A program made the translations under genes and the position numbers. Shown one piece after another: positions 52,521 to 61,488 of a stretch of 61,488 nucleotides of DNA. Under the pieces are notes generated by a model, which was given only the letters and a program-made list of their open reading frames with translations, had not been told where the DNA came from and made no database searches. This DNA comes from Marinilabilia sp964403175. GTDB taxonomy: Bacteria > Bacteroidota > Bacteroidia > Bacteroidales > Marinilabiliaceae. The stretch is from the NCBI GenBank assembly GCA_964403175.1, contig CAYOFH010000005.1:1-61488 (forward strand), read 5' to 3'. The number at the start of each line of letters is the position of its first letter. The stretch's first letter is position 1.

Positions 52521-53606
52521 ATGACAAAAGAAAAACCGGAATTTGAGGACACCGAAGATCTGGAAGAAATAATTGAAGATGAAGCATCGGTAAGTCCCGG
52601 AGAGGAGCGATACGAGCATTACCGGTTTATAGCCGATGCAGGACAAAACCATTTAAGAATCGATAAGTTTCTGGTCAACCGCATCGAAAACGCATCCAGG
52701 AATAAAATTCAGGATGCTGCAGCGGCGGGAAGTGTACTGGCAAATGGAACTGCGGTAAAAGCCAATTACAAAGTTAAACCGGGTGACGTCATCACCATCG
52801 AAATGACCTGGCCTCCCCGGGAAATTGAAATTATTCCTGAAGATATCCCCCTGAATATCGTTTATGAAGATGACGATTTAATTGTCATCAATAAACAACC
52901 CGGACTGGTGGTACACCCGGGCTTTGGGAACTACACCGGCACCCTTGTCAACGCACTGGCCTGGCACCTGAAAGACCATCCGTGGTTTCAAAGTAACGAT
53001 CCGCGCCCCGGACTGGTACACCGAATCGATAAAGACACCTCGGGCTTATTGGTAGTGGCCAAAACCGAAGAAGCCAAAACTCATCTTGCCCGGCAGTTTT
53101 TCCATAAAACCAGCGAACGTACCTATCAGGCAATCGTATGGGGAACCATGAAAGAAGATCGGGGGACCATTACCGGAAACATAGGACGTAATATGCGCGA
53201 CAGAAAACAGATGACTGTTTTCACTGATGAAGAACAGGGAAAACCTGCAGTGACACATTATAAAGTTCTGGAACGGATGGGGTATGTTACATTAGTAGAA
53301 TGCAGACTGGAAACCGGGCGAACACATCAAATCAGAGTCCACCTGAAACATATAGGACACACCCTGTTCAACGATGAAAGGTATGGAGGCAACCAAATCC
53401 TGAAGGGTACCACATTTACCAAGTACAGGCAATTCGTAAAAAACTGCTTCACTCTTTTGCCGCGTCAGGCTCTTCATGCCAAAACACTGGGTTTTGAGCA
53501 TCCCTCGACAGGGGAATTCATAAGATTTGATACTGAATTACCCGACGACATGAAGAAAACCATTGAAAAATGGCGACATTACATTGCGGGGAGAGAGGAA
53601 GAGTAG
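52521..53606 (+). CDS. rluD: RluA/RluD-family 23S rRNA pseudouridine synthase
   Basis: A 361-residue RluA-family synthase with an acidic N-terminal extension, an S4 domain (about 44-95; LRIDKFLVNRIENASRN), and the catalytic domain with HRIDKDTSGLLVVAKT (Asp170) and RLETGRTHQIRVHL. RluD modifies U1911, U1915 and U1917 of 23S rRNA in E. coli. Family members differ in target, so the RluD name rests on the S4 domain and length. Confidence 0.88.
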   Translation: MTKEKPEFEDTEDLEEIIEDEASVSPGEERYEHYRFIADAGQNHLRIDKFLVNRIENASRNKIQDAAAAGSVLANGTAVKANYKVKPGDVITIEMTWPPREIEIIPEDIPLNIVYEDDDLIVINKQPGLVVHPGFGNYTGTLVNALAWHLKDHPWFQSNDPRPGLVHRIDKDTSGLLVVAKTEEAKTHLARQFFHKTSERTYQAIVWGTMKEDRGTITGNIGRNMRDRKQMTVFTDEEQGKPAVTHYKVLERMGYVTLVECRLETGRTHQIRVHLKHIGHTLFNDERYGGNQILKGTTFTKYRQFVKNCFTLLPRQALHAKTLGFEHPSTGEFIRFDTELPDDMKKTIEKWRHYIAGREEE

Positions 53607-53791
53607 GTAAAAGAGGAAACCAGTCCCCGTCAGGCCGCTTCAAAAACGAATGGAAGTAAAAAATAATAATTAAACCAGGAGCCCGAAGTTTGAAATTCTC
53701 ATTTTTAGATATACCTAAAGAACTAAGCAAAACACACATACATCACATTTTAAAATGGATTGTGATTTCTATTAGATAAAAGCCGAAAAGA

Positions 53792-54781
53792 ATGAAGAAC
53801 ATTGGCATCATATACGGAGGTTATTCATCCGAAATTGTTGTGAGTAAAAAAAGTGCCGAAGGAATTAAACATTTCCTGGACGCCAGCAAATACAAAGTTA
53901 TACCGGTCCTGATCACGGCAGACAAATGGATGGCTGAATATAACAATGAGCAATTCCCTATTGATAAAAACGATTTTTCTTTTACTCAAAATGGACAACA
54001 GCACAAATTTGACTGCCTGTACATCACCATTCATGGCACTCCCGGAGAAAACGGACTCCTTCAGGGTTACCTGAAAATGCTGGGTATCCCGCACTCCACA
54101 TGCGATGTATTACCATCTGCACTAACCTTCAATAAATTCATCTGCAATACTTACCTGAAAGGTTTTGGGGTGGCTGTTGCAGATTCTGTCCTTATTAGAA
54201 AAGGAAGGGAATTCAATCCCCGGGATATTGAAGAAAAATTAGGGATTCCCTGTTTTGTAAAACCTAATGCAGGGGGCTCGAGTTTTGGTATTTCTAAAGT
54301 CAAATCCACCGAAGAGCTTCTTCCTGCCATTGAAAAAGCTTTTGAAGAAAGCGATGAGGTGCTTGCAGAAAGTTTTATGGACGGCACAGAAGTGACCTGC
54401 GGTATCTACAAAACCTTAAAGCGTGATGTGGTAATGCCCTTAACCGAAGTCATCAGCAAAAACGAATTCTTTGACTTTGAAGCCAAATACAATGCAGAAA
54501 AAGCCATTGAAATTACGCCTGCCAGGATATCGGACGAACTTACAGATAAAATTCAGAAAATTACTTCATTAATATACGATATCCTCAACTGCAAAGGGAT
54601 TGTGAGGGTTGATTATATAATTACAGATGAAAAAATATTCCTTCTTGAAGTTAACACAACTCCGGGGATGACTCCTACAAGCTTTATTCCCCAACAGGTA
54701 AATGCAATGGGAATGACTATGCAGGAGGTAATGACCGAGGTAATTGAAGATGCTATTAAAAGAGGAAATATGTGTCCGTAA
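53792..54781 (+). CDS. ddl: D-alanine--D-alanine ligase
   Basis: Makes the D-Ala-D-Ala dipeptide that MurF (also in this window) attaches to the cell-wall precursor. The ATP-grasp enzyme has GIIYGGYSSE at the N-terminus, CFVKPNAGGSSFGISKV, and the C-terminal LLEVNTTPGMTPTSFIPQQ. The length of 329 residues is normal. It follows rluD after 185 bases, with neither an obvious terminator nor a promoter between. Confidence 0.95.
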   Translation: MKNIGIIYGGYSSEIVVSKKSAEGIKHFLDASKYKVIPVLITADKWMAEYNNEQFPIDKNDFSFTQNGQQHKFDCLYITIHGTPGENGLLQGYLKMLGIPHSTCDVLPSALTFNKFICNTYLKGFGVAVADSVLIRKGREFNPRDIEEKLGIPCFVKPNAGGSSFGISKVKSTEELLPAIEKAFEESDEVLAESFMDGTEVTCGIYKTLKRDVVMPLTEVISKNEFFDFEAKYNAEKAIEITPARISDELTDKIQKITSLIYDILNCKGIVRVDYIITDEKIFLLEVNTTPGMTPTSFIPQQVNAMGMTMQEVMTEVIEDAIKRGNMCP

Positions 54782-54951
54782 TAGGCAATTAGATCTAAGT
54801 TTTGGGTACCAGACGGAAGAATAAGTGATTTGCTGAAAAGAAAAAAGGATTGATTCCTTCTCAGAATGCCTTTGCAAGGATACCGGATCGAAAACCGCGA
54901 AGACATAAGCGATCCTAAAAGAAACAATCTCCTTTCATAAACAAAAAAAAA

Positions 54952-54981
54952 GGGTGTATCTATTTTTTTGAAGATACACCC
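54952..54981 (-). terminator. Terminator for the small secreted protein gene
   Basis: GGGTGTATC (54952-54960) pairs with GATACACCC (54973-54981). On the minus strand it runs into a long T tract, so it fits the gene at 55027-55635. Confidence 0.88.
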
Positions 54982-54989
54982 GGATAATA

Positions 54990-55005
54990 GCAGCTTGCAA
55001 GCTGC
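54990..55005. repeat. 16-bp perfect palindrome
   Basis: GCAGCTTGCAAGCTGC is its own complement. It lies between the small secreted protein gene and its terminator and may strengthen termination or be a protein site. Confidence 0.6.
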
Positions 55006-55026
55006 ATATGACTGAAATCGTTTTGA

Positions 55027-55635
55027 TTACTTTCTGATTGCATAACTATTTGAATTTTTACCTGAAACCAAACTTACATAATACGTACCGGAAGGAAGAG
55101 ATGACACATCAAATTTTCCGGAATAAGTCAGGTCTTTAGGTAAAGCCGATTCAAACAGCACGTTACCGCTTTTGTCTTCGACCTTCACACTGTATGAGTC
55201 AAAAGACTTGTTCAGATAACTTACATAAAGGAAATCATTTTTTGCCCATACTTTAGCAGCCACTTCTTCAGCTTTTAGATCGGCAACCTCGGGAACCAGT
55301 TTTCCGTCTGAAACAAAGAATTCATTTTTCAGCAAAGTTTTTCCGCTTCCTTTCAGTACAGCTAAATACTTACCATCACTCAACCTGGAGAAATCAAACA
55401 ACTTATTAAAAGAATCGCTGCTTCCAACTTTACCACTGGAATAAACAAACTCTCCATTTGAAGTTTTAATCTCAACCGAAAAATCATCCATTTCCTGGCT
55501 TAATGCAGTAACAAGCGCATAATTGGTATCCAGATAAGGATAAACAGAGATTTTTCCTTTAGCAGAAGAAGGAGTTACTACGGCAACCATTAAAAACGCC
55601 AATGCAACTACAGATAATAACTTTTTTGCTTTCAT
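55027..55635 (-). CDS. Secreted protein with two related beta-domain repeats
   Basis: A 202-residue exported protein; signal ends near TPSSAKG. The mature part is two related units, about 35-110 and 120-202. Both have the pattern of V-x-V/I-K on strands, then FDFSRLSDGKY or FDVSSLPSGTYYVSL. The second resembles the C-terminal sorting domains of type IX secretion proteins, but it ends SYAIRK, so this is uncertain. I do not recognise a named family. A very good -33/-7 promoter lies upstream, which hints at strong expression. The ATG at 55635 begins the signal; an upstream one at 55695 does not. Confidence 0.65.
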   Translation of the reverse strand: MKAKKLLSVVALAFLMVAVVTPSSAKGKISVYPYLDTNYALVTALSQEMDDFSVEIKTSNGEFVYSSGKVGSSDSFNKLFDFSRLSDGKYLAVLKGSGKTLLKNEFFVSDGKLVPEVADLKAEEVAAKVWAKNDFLYVSYLNKSFDSYSVKVEDKSGNVLFESALPKDLTYSGKFDVSSLPSGTYYVSLVSGKNSNSYAIRK

Positions 55636-56269
55636 AATTAAAAAATTTAAAGTGAAACATTTGTTTTTGTATCTTTCTACAAGAATACAATGCAAACATA
55701 ATTCGGTTTTCGACCTACTCCAAATTTTACGACCTAAAAGTCCTTTATTTTACAAAAACTTAACCAAAGCCCCCTTTTTTCAATAACCCTTAAACATTTA
55801 TCCATGTTTTATTCACATATTGTTTAGTTTTGACAGACTTGTTTAGCCAAATAAAGGTTTTTTGACAATAACCCCCCTTTTCTTGGCTTATAGTAATAAA
55901 TTATTAAAATCTAAATTTCAAAAAAACATTATCTTAGTTTACATTGTTAACATAAACAATAAGGAAAACGATTGCTATCTCCTTTAAAATTAAGGCAACT
56001 CAGTGATTTCAAAAAAAAGTTTTTGAAAAAGTACTGATCATGGATAAGTGTTTCTGATGTATTTTGTTAACAATTATGCCGATATGAGATATCTGGTGAA
56101 ACGGAAACACCACAACAACAAAAGACTGGTTTTTCACAGAGACCTCTCCTATCCGATTCAATAAAGGCATACCATCAAAGGGTTTGGAACATTTATTTCT
56201 AAAAATATGCTCACTTACAGTAATTCAAATAATTGTTAATCCTGCTTACGAAACAAAAAAATTATCACT
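55636..56269. other. Long divergent intergenic region
   Basis: About 630 AT-rich bases between divergent genes. Its left edge has the secreted-protein promoter. GTTAAC-containing words recur (for example near 55943 and 56065), and ATTGTTAACATAAACAAT forms a short imperfect palindrome. No gene, RNA or clear tpx promoter was found. Confidence 0.5.
55693..55700 (-). promoter_or_regulatory. Promoter of the small secreted protein gene
   Basis: The minus strand reads TATGTTTG (-7) with TTTG at 55724-55721 as -33, 20 bases apart. The -7 lies about 58 bases from the ATG at 55635. Confidence 0.7.
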
Positions 56270-56782
56270 ATGGAAAGAAACAATTCAAAAGTAAAATTTG
56301 CAGGCACCCCGGTTACATTACTTGGCAAAGAGCCAGAAATCGGAGAAGGAGCCTTGGAATTCACAGTTCTGGGAAACGATTTAAGACCGGTAAAACTTAC
56401 CGATTTTGACGGAAAAGTGAAAGTTATTGCAGTCTACCCTTCTATTGACACAAGTGTCTGTGCTGCTCAGAACCGCCGGTTTAATAAGGAAGCCGATCAA
56501 CTTAACGATGTTGTTGTATTATCCATATCATGTGACCTGCCCTTTGCTCAAAAAAGATTCTGTGCTGCCGAGGGACTTAACAACATTATTACTCTCTCGG
56601 ATCACAAAGACCTTGATTTTGGGACCAAATATGGATTTGTGATGGAAGAATTTCGACTGCTGGCTAGAGGGACAGTAATCATTGGAAAAGACAACAAAAT
56701 TAAATACCTTGAATATGTACCGGAAGTAACAGACGAACCTGATTACGAAAAAGCTCTTGAAGTGGTAAAAACTCTTATCTGA
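56270..56782 (+). CDS. tpx: Thiol peroxidase (Tpx-type peroxiredoxin)
   Basis: Thioredoxin-dependent peroxidase of the atypical 2-Cys Tpx group that removes alkyl hydroperoxides and H2O2. The 170-residue protein has VTLLGKEPEIGE, the peroxidatic site DTSVCAAQ (Cys64) and the resolving cysteine in DLPFAQKRFC (Cys98), with an additional Cys88 in SISCDLP. The length is standard. A hairpin terminator follows at 56808-56834. Confidence 0.95.
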   Translation: MERNNSKVKFAGTPVTLLGKEPEIGEGALEFTVLGNDLRPVKLTDFDGKVKVIAVYPSIDTSVCAAQNRRFNKEADQLNDVVVLSISCDLPFAQKRFCAAEGLNNIITLSDHKDLDFGTKYGFVMEEFRLLARGTVIIGKDNKIKYLEYVPEVTDEPDYEKALEVVKTLI

Positions 56783-56807
56783 AAAGAGTATCCCTCTCAA
56801 AAACAAA

Positions 56808-56834
56808 GAAAGCTGCCCGTTTTAGCAGCTTTTC
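56808..56834 (+). terminator. Terminator after tpx
   Basis: AAAGCTGC (56809-56816) pairs with GCAGCTTT (56825-56832) around an eight-base loop, followed by a T-rich tract. Confidence 0.8.
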
Positions 56835-57077
56835 TTGTTTTAATAGTTTTATCCTTAAAATAAGGATCTTAAATGTTTTACCTAACGTATATTTTTCAAA
56901 TAGCAGATTTCTTTGTAAACAAAGCGGAAGAGCCGGGGGAGAAATCAAAACTCCATGCCCGTGTTCTTCATCAATTATTTTGCAGCTGCCGGTATTTGTT
57001 GGTATTTGAACATAGCAAAACGAAAACTAACAAATAAATCAGACTAAATTAAAAGTTAAACGGGGGCTGATGAGTGT

Positions 57078-59945
57078 TTAATCTTCATATTTTTCCAGAG
57101 GCTCGCAAGTACAAATTAAATTACGGTCTCCCCATGCATCGTCAACCCGGGCAACAGCCGGCCAGAGTTTATTTTCACGCACCCATGCCAGAGGAAATGC
57201 CGCCTTTTCCCGTCCATAAGATCTTTCCCATGCATCGGTAACAACCACCCGATCCGGATGTGGAGCATTTTTCAAAACATTATCCTTTTTATCGGCAATT
57301 CCGGCTTCCACCTCTTTAATCTCAGCATAGATCGCTTTCAAGGCATCCAGAAAACGATCAAGTTCTTCTTTTGATTCACTTTCGGTAGGTTCAATCATAA
57401 GAGTTCCGCTAACGGGAAACGAAACAGTCGGCGCATGGTAACCATAATCAATTAACCGTTTGGCAATATCAATTTCACTGATACCGGTGGCAGATTTCAG
57501 CTTCCGGCACTCCAGAATCATCTCATGCCCTACGCGTCCACACTCTCCGGAATAAAGGATTCCGTAATCATCCTTCAGTTCGACTGCCAGATAATTGGCA
57601 TTAAGAATCGCCATTTTTGTTGCACGTGTAAGACCTTCGGGACCCATCATCTTTATATAACCATAAGTGATCGGCAAAACCCCGGGACTTCCCCACGGTG
57701 CCGCAGCTATGGCAGATATTCCGTCCCGCAGATTATCTATCACTGAATGACCGGGCAAAAATTCCCTGAGGTGCTCCGCTACAGCAATAGGTCCAACGCC
57801 GGGGCCTCCGCCACCATGCGGAATAGAAAATGTCTTGTGCAGATTAAGATGGCAAACATCAGCCCCGATAATTCCGGGACTTGTAATACCTACCTGTGCA
57901 TTCATATTAGCTCCGTCCATGTATACCTGACCTCCATGATCATGGATTATTTTGCAAACATTCAGGATGGAAGATTCAAAAACCCCATGAGTGGATGGAT
58001 AGGTTATCATGATGCAGGATAGTTCATCACTATGTTTCTCTGCTTTGTTCTTTAGATCCTCTACATCAATATTTCCCCGTTCGTCACACTTTACCACCAC
58101 TACTTTCATCCCTGCCATCACTGCACTTGCAGGATTGGTTCCATGAGCCGAGGAAGGTATTAAAGCAACGTTTCGATATCCCTCATTACGACTTTCATGA
58201 TAAGTTCTGATAACCATCAGTCCTGCATATTCTCCTGCTGCTCCGGAGTTAGGTTGCAAACTGACATCAGCCAGTCCGGTTATCTCTGCCAGGTCAGATC
58301 TCAACTCATCCATCAACTCGTGATATCCACGGGCCTGCTCTACAGGCACAAACGGATGGATGGATGTAAATCCGGGCCAGGTAAGAGAAAATAATTCAGA
58401 TGCAGCGTTGAGTTTCATGGTACACGATCCCAACGAAATCATGGAATGGGCCAGAGAAATATCTTTTCTTTCCAGTCGCTTAATATATCGCATCATTTCG
58501 GTCTCCGACCGGTAAACATTAAACACCTCCTGACCAAGAAACGAACTCCTCCTGATAAATCCGGGATCCAGTGAATTATCGACAGAGAAATCCTCAATAT
58601 TCAAACTGGTTTCATCTACCAGCCCCGTAACTGCATCCACCAATTCCTGAACATCACTCTCTGAGACAGTTTCATCCAGGCTTATCCCAATAAGTGTTTT
58701 ATCCTCAAAATAACGGAGATTTATTTTTCTTTTCAGAAGGTTTTCCTTTAAAACATCAACTGTCAGCCCCTTGGGTAACCGCATCAAAATAGTATCGAAA
58801 AAATTACTATTGAAAGTTTCGAAGCCCTTACTTTTCAGGGTTCGCTGAAGCTGAACGGTCAGCTGATGCACCCTGCCTGCAATTTCCTTCAATCCTTCAG
58901 CTCCGTGCCACACAGCATAAAAACCAGCCATAGTAGCCAGCAATGCCTGCGCTGTACATATATTAGATGTGGCCCTTTCCCTTTTTATATGCTGCTCTCT
59001 GGTCTGCAGAGCCATTCGCAGTGCGGCATGTCCGGTAGCATCTTTGGAAACTCCGATAATACGGCCGGGTAAAAACCTTTTCAAATCCTCCGTGGTTGCA
59101 AAAAAAGCAGCATGAGGTCCACCATAGTAAAGGGGAACCCCAAATCTTTGAGAGGAACCAAAAACAATATCTGCTCCCCATTCTCCGGGAGGAGTAATCA
59201 GAGCGAGCGACAGCAAGTCAGCTGCCACTGCAAGTTTTCCTCCACCTTCATGTATCATCTTGGCAAACCCGCTGAAATCCCTTATTTCTCCACGGGCATC
59301 GGGATATTGAACGATTGCCCCGAAATGCCGCTCCGGATTAAAAGAATCATTTCCTGCATCGGTAAAATCCAATTTAATATTGAGAGGGGTTGCACGGGTT
59401 TCCAAAACTGCTTTTGTTTGGGGCCAGATATGTTTATCTACCAGACAGGAATCCACACCTGACCTTACCTGTGTCTTACTTCTGGTATTAAACATCATAA
59501 TCATTGCCTCAGCGGCGGCAGTAGCTTCATCCAGCAACGAAGCATTGGCTAGTGGCAAAGCAGTAAGTTCTGTCACCATGGTCTGAAAATTGAGTAAAGC
59601 TTCCAGACGCCCCTGAGATATTTCAGCCTGATAAGGTGTATATGAAGTGTACCAGACCGGATTTTCCAGAACATTCCGAATAATCACGGAAGGAGTAAAT
59701 GTATTGTAATACCCCATGCCGATATAAGTCTTAAATATTTGATTCTTTGATGCAATTCCACTAATCCGCTGTAAAAATTCCTGTTCCGAAAGTGCAGGAG
59801 ACAAGTTCAATTCCTTGTTCATCCGGATACCATCGGGTACCGCCTGATTAATAAGATCATCAAGAGATGTAACCCCGATTCTTTCAAGCATCAGGTCTGT
59901 TTCGCGGGCATCGGGCCCAATGTGGCGGTCTGCAAATTGACTCAT
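57078..59945 (-). CDS. gcvP: Glycine dehydrogenase (decarboxylating), P-protein of the glycine cleavage system
   Basis: PLP-dependent decarboxylase of 955 residues, the single-chain form. It decarboxylates glycine and passes the aminomethyl group to H-protein. The N-terminal half starts FADRHIGPDARETDLML and the C-terminal half has the PLP lysine in HLNLHKTFSIPHGGGGPG (Lys704). The N-terminal half has lost the equivalent lysine, as is normal. gcvT and gcvH are not next to it; lpdA, the E3 partner, lies at 14 kb. No adjacent glycine riboswitch was recognised. Confidence 0.96.
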   Translation of the reverse strand: MSQFADRHIGPDARETDLMLERIGVTSLDDLINQAVPDGIRMNKELNLSPALSEQEFLQRISGIASKNQIFKTYIGMGYYNTFTPSVIIRNVLENPVWYTSYTPYQAEISQGRLEALLNFQTMVTELTALPLANASLLDEATAAAEAMIMMFNTRSKTQVRSGVDSCLVDKHIWPQTKAVLETRATPLNIKLDFTDAGNDSFNPERHFGAIVQYPDARGEIRDFSGFAKMIHEGGGKLAVAADLLSLALITPPGEWGADIVFGSSQRFGVPLYYGGPHAAFFATTEDLKRFLPGRIIGVSKDATGHAALRMALQTREQHIKRERATSNICTAQALLATMAGFYAVWHGAEGLKEIAGRVHQLTVQLQRTLKSKGFETFNSNFFDTILMRLPKGLTVDVLKENLLKRKINLRYFEDKTLIGISLDETVSESDVQELVDAVTGLVDETSLNIEDFSVDNSLDPGFIRRSSFLGQEVFNVYRSETEMMRYIKRLERKDISLAHSMISLGSCTMKLNAASELFSLTWPGFTSIHPFVPVEQARGYHELMDELRSDLAEITGLADVSLQPNSGAAGEYAGLMVIRTYHESRNEGYRNVALIPSSAHGTNPASAVMAGMKVVVVKCDERGNIDVEDLKNKAEKHSDELSCIMITYPSTHGVFESSILNVCKIIHDHGGQVYMDGANMNAQVGITSPGIIGADVCHLNLHKTFSIPHGGGGPGVGPIAVAEHLREFLPGHSVIDNLRDGISAIAAAPWGSPGVLPITYGYIKMMGPEGLTRATKMAILNANYLAVELKDDYGILYSGECGRVGHEMILECRKLKSATGISEIDIAKRLIDYGYHAPTVSFPVSGTLMIEPTESESKEELDRFLDALKAIYAEIKEVEAGIADKKDNVLKNAPHPDRVVVTDAWERSYGREKAAFPLAWVRENKLWPAVARVDDAWGDRNLICTCEPLEKYED

Positions 59946-60040
59946 ATCGAACTGTTTGGATAAATATTTTGTATCAACAAAACAAGGTTATAAAAGAACT
60001 AATTAATTCCAATTCACACCAATGATTTTTATCAAAAGAA

Positions 60041-60078
60041 AAGTCCATACGAAAAAAGATTTCTTTCCGCATGGACTT
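60041..60078 (-). terminator. Terminator after the MBL gene
   Basis: An 11-bp stem with one mismatch (AAGTCCATACG at 60041-60051 with its partner at 60068-60078), followed on the minus strand by T-rich sequence. Confidence 0.75.
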
Positions 60079-60103
60079 ATTCTGTTTTAACTGTAATTGT
60101 CGC

Positions 60104-60745
60104 CTACTGCAAAAAAGGATTGGTTCTTTTTTCCTCTCCTATGGTTGTTGCTGGTCCATGACCTGAATAAACAATAACTTCATCAGGCAACACCATCAAC
60201 TTCTGTTTGATTCCATCAATTAATTCATGAGGATTTCCTCCGGGAAGATCAGAGCGACCAACACTTCCTTTAAATAAAACATCACCTGCAAGCAGAACTT
60301 TGTCCTGGCTTGAATAAAAGGCAATTCCCCCTGGTGAGTGTCCAGGCACATGAATAACATCAAATATTACATCGCCTAGTATCACCTGGTCACCATGCTT
60401 CACAAATTTTGTCGGATAAGGAGGGTTTTCACTAAGATCCATTCCAAATGAAGCTGCCATATCCTTTGTTCTTTCAATTAAAAATGCATCCGCTTCATGC
60501 CCCAAAGACTGCAGTCCCCATTTTTTTACAACAAAATTGGTCCCAAGCACGTGATCTACATGAAAATGGGTTTGAAGTAGTAATTTAGGCTTCAGATTTA
60601 AGTCATCAATACGCTCCACCAATCGCTCTTCCTCATGAGGGAAAAGCATACCCGGATCAACAATTGCGCATTCCCCGCTATCCACATAAACCAGATATGT
60701 ATTCTCCTGAAAAGGATTAAAAATTAAGCTTTCAACATGTATCAT
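60104..60745 (-). CDS. MBL-fold metal-dependent hydrolase (glyoxalase II-like)
   Basis: A 213-residue metallo-beta-lactamase-fold hydrolase with the metal motif THFHVDHVLG (His60, His62, Asp64, His65), a later VPGHSPGG and a final GHGPATTIGEEK. Such proteins are often labelled hydroxyacylglutathione hydrolase-like, but glutathione is rare in Bacteroidota, so the real thioester or other substrate is unknown. It is encoded 71 bases downstream of pcm on the same strand, so the two may be co-transcribed. Confidence 0.87.
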   Translation of the reverse strand: MIHVESLIFNPFQENTYLVYVDSGECAIVDPGMLFPHEEERLVERIDDLNLKPKLLLQTHFHVDHVLGTNFVVKKWGLQSLGHEADAFLIERTKDMAASFGMDLSENPPYPTKFVKHGDQVILGDVIFDVIHVPGHSPGGIAFYSSQDKVLLAGDVLFKGSVGRSDLPGGNPHELIDGIKQKLMVLPDEVIVYSGHGPATTIGEEKRTNPFLQ

Positions 60746-60816
60746 AATTAAGAACTCTTTTCGACCACTCTTTCATCATTCGCTGAAAATGGGAGCGGTA
60801 TTAAATATCAGTAAAT

Positions 60817-61470
60817 CTATTTAGCAATGCCTTCCAGCATAGGAACAAAGGAAAAGTTTCCAAAAGTCTCCTTTTCAAAGTCATCTTCAGATAAACGTTT
60901 TATTCGTGTCATTGTTTGCTCCTTCACTCCTACAGGTATTACCATAATACCACCGATAACCAGTTGAATCAGCAAATTGAATGGCACTGATGCAGCTGCA
61001 GCTGTAACCAGAATTCTATCGAATGGCGCATAAGCCGGCATTCCGGCATTTCCATCTCCCAAAAAAAGCCGGATACTCTCATATCCTGACTTTTTTAATA
61101 ATTGTTTGGTTTGTATATGCAATCTTTTCTGGCGCTCAATGGAAAAAACCTCCGCTCCCATTTCACACAGAACTGCAGCCTGATAACCTGAGCCGGTTCC
61201 GATTTCCAATATCCGACTGCCCGGTTGCACATCCAGCAAACTACTTTGACAGGCAACGGTGTATGGCTGGGATATCGTTTGTCCCTGACCGATGGGAAAA
61301 GCCTGATCCTGATAAGCCATATGAACGAAAGAGTTATCCATAAAAAGGTGTCTCGGAACGCGTCCAATAGCATTCAAAACTCTTTTATCAGAAATTCCCT
61401 TTTTTTCTATTTCTTTTACAAGGCGGCTTCTCAAACCTTTGTGCCGAAACGTGTCATTTACTTCTATCAT
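60817..61470 (-). CDS. pcm: Protein-L-isoaspartate O-methyltransferase
   Basis: SAM-dependent enzyme that starts repair of isoaspartyl residues in damaged proteins. The 217-residue protein has VPRHLFMD, the N-terminal substrate loop IGQGQTISQPYTVA, the SAM-binding ILEIGTGSGYQAAVL and the VTAAAASVP block, as in PCMT. The gene lies at the window edge but appears complete. Confidence 0.94.
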   Translation of the reverse strand: MIEVNDTFRHKGLRSRLVKEIEKKGISDKRVLNAIGRVPRHLFMDNSFVHMAYQDQAFPIGQGQTISQPYTVACQSSLLDVQPGSRILEIGTGSGYQAAVLCEMGAEVFSIERQKRLHIQTKQLLKKSGYESIRLFLGDGNAGMPAYAPFDRILVTAAAASVPFNLLIQLVIGGIMVIPVGVKEQTMTRIKRLSEDDFEKETFGNFSFVPMLEGIAK

Positions 61471-61488
61471 GTAACAAAAATATATGGT

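Noticed and set aside
1..61488. tRNA, rRNA, CRISPR arrays, insertion sequences, prophage or integrase genes
   Set aside because: I looked for conserved T-arm words, rRNA-like blocks, regular spaced repeats and transposase motifs and found none. Short structured RNAs could still be hidden in the long intergenic regions.

Overview
This window looks like ordinary chromosomal DNA of a Bacteroidota bacterium, most likely a Bacteroidales/Marinilabiliales-type organism from a low-oxygen or marine setting. The lineage call rests on five things: Bacteroidota-style promoters (-7 element TAnnTTTG) before many genes; a MurF-alanine racemase fusion; a TGS/ThrRS-like plus uridine-kinase-like protein; DUF4369/TlpA, DUF4251, tandem DUF1573 and GldB-type proteins; and an Rnf complex ordered C-D-G-E-A. 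No rRNA, tRNA, CRISPR array, insertion sequence, prophage or integrase was seen. The 5' end cuts into rnfC and the 3' end lies just after pcm.

Layout. 1-3.6 kb: rnfC(partial)DGEA, a membrane ferredoxin:NAD+ oxidoreductase and ion pump. 3.7-10.6 kb: MltD-like transglycosylase, uvrA with a nucleoside kinase, and a DUF2752/TM2 pair. 10.7-13.9 kb: a small membrane protein, then the shikimate genes aroB-aroA. 14-19 kb (minus): lpdA, meaB with a TlpA-like lipoprotein, and a DUF1573 protein. 19.6-21.8 kb: M20 amidohydrolase behind a possible short coupled ORF, then a Crp/Fnr regulator. 21.9-26.4 kb: tdk and murF-alr diverge from a conserved unknown gene and rsmI across a palindromic promoter. 26.7-34.5 kb: coiled-coil lipoprotein, YjjG-like HAD, dnaB, a GH5 glycosidase, an outer-membrane barrel with a large secreted unknown, and a DUF4251 protein. 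34.7-43.3 kb: GNAT, GH20 hexosaminidase, ispE, nadE, another barrel, gldB, and a nitrilase/5-formyl-THF cyclo-ligase fusion. 43.4-48.4 kb (minus): a tiny 2[4Fe-4S] ferredoxin, biotin carrier and carboxyltransferase, an LptF/LptG permease, and tgt. 48.5-54.8 kb: glycosyltransferase, ECF sigma factor, rsmG, rpmH (L34), PASTA protein, rluD and ddl. 55-61.5 kb: a small secreted two-repeat protein, tpx, gcvP, an MBL hydrolase and pcm.

How the parts fit. Energy genes (Rnf, a clostridial-type ferredoxin that could feed it, a biotin carboxyltransferase with its carrier, and MeaB for methylmalonyl-CoA mutase) fit a fermentative or micro-oxic metabolism using the propionate/methylmalonyl route, but this is inference. 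GH5 and GH20 point to polysaccharide and amino-sugar use. Envelope genes (murF-alr, ddl, MltD, LptF/G, PASTA, the barrels, GldB) make up much of the rest.

No clearly new multi-gene system is visible. The best leads are single loci: the nitrilase-FTHF cyclo-ligase fusion; a perfect 16-bp palindrome that reads as two back-to-back -7 elements between tdk and its divergent neighbour; a 24-bp perfect inverted repeat with nested repeats near 35.5 kb; a 24-bp tandem duplication that ends at the amidohydrolase start codon; an apparent in-frame stop in rnfC; and a Tgt whose zinc-binding cysteines look mostly lost.
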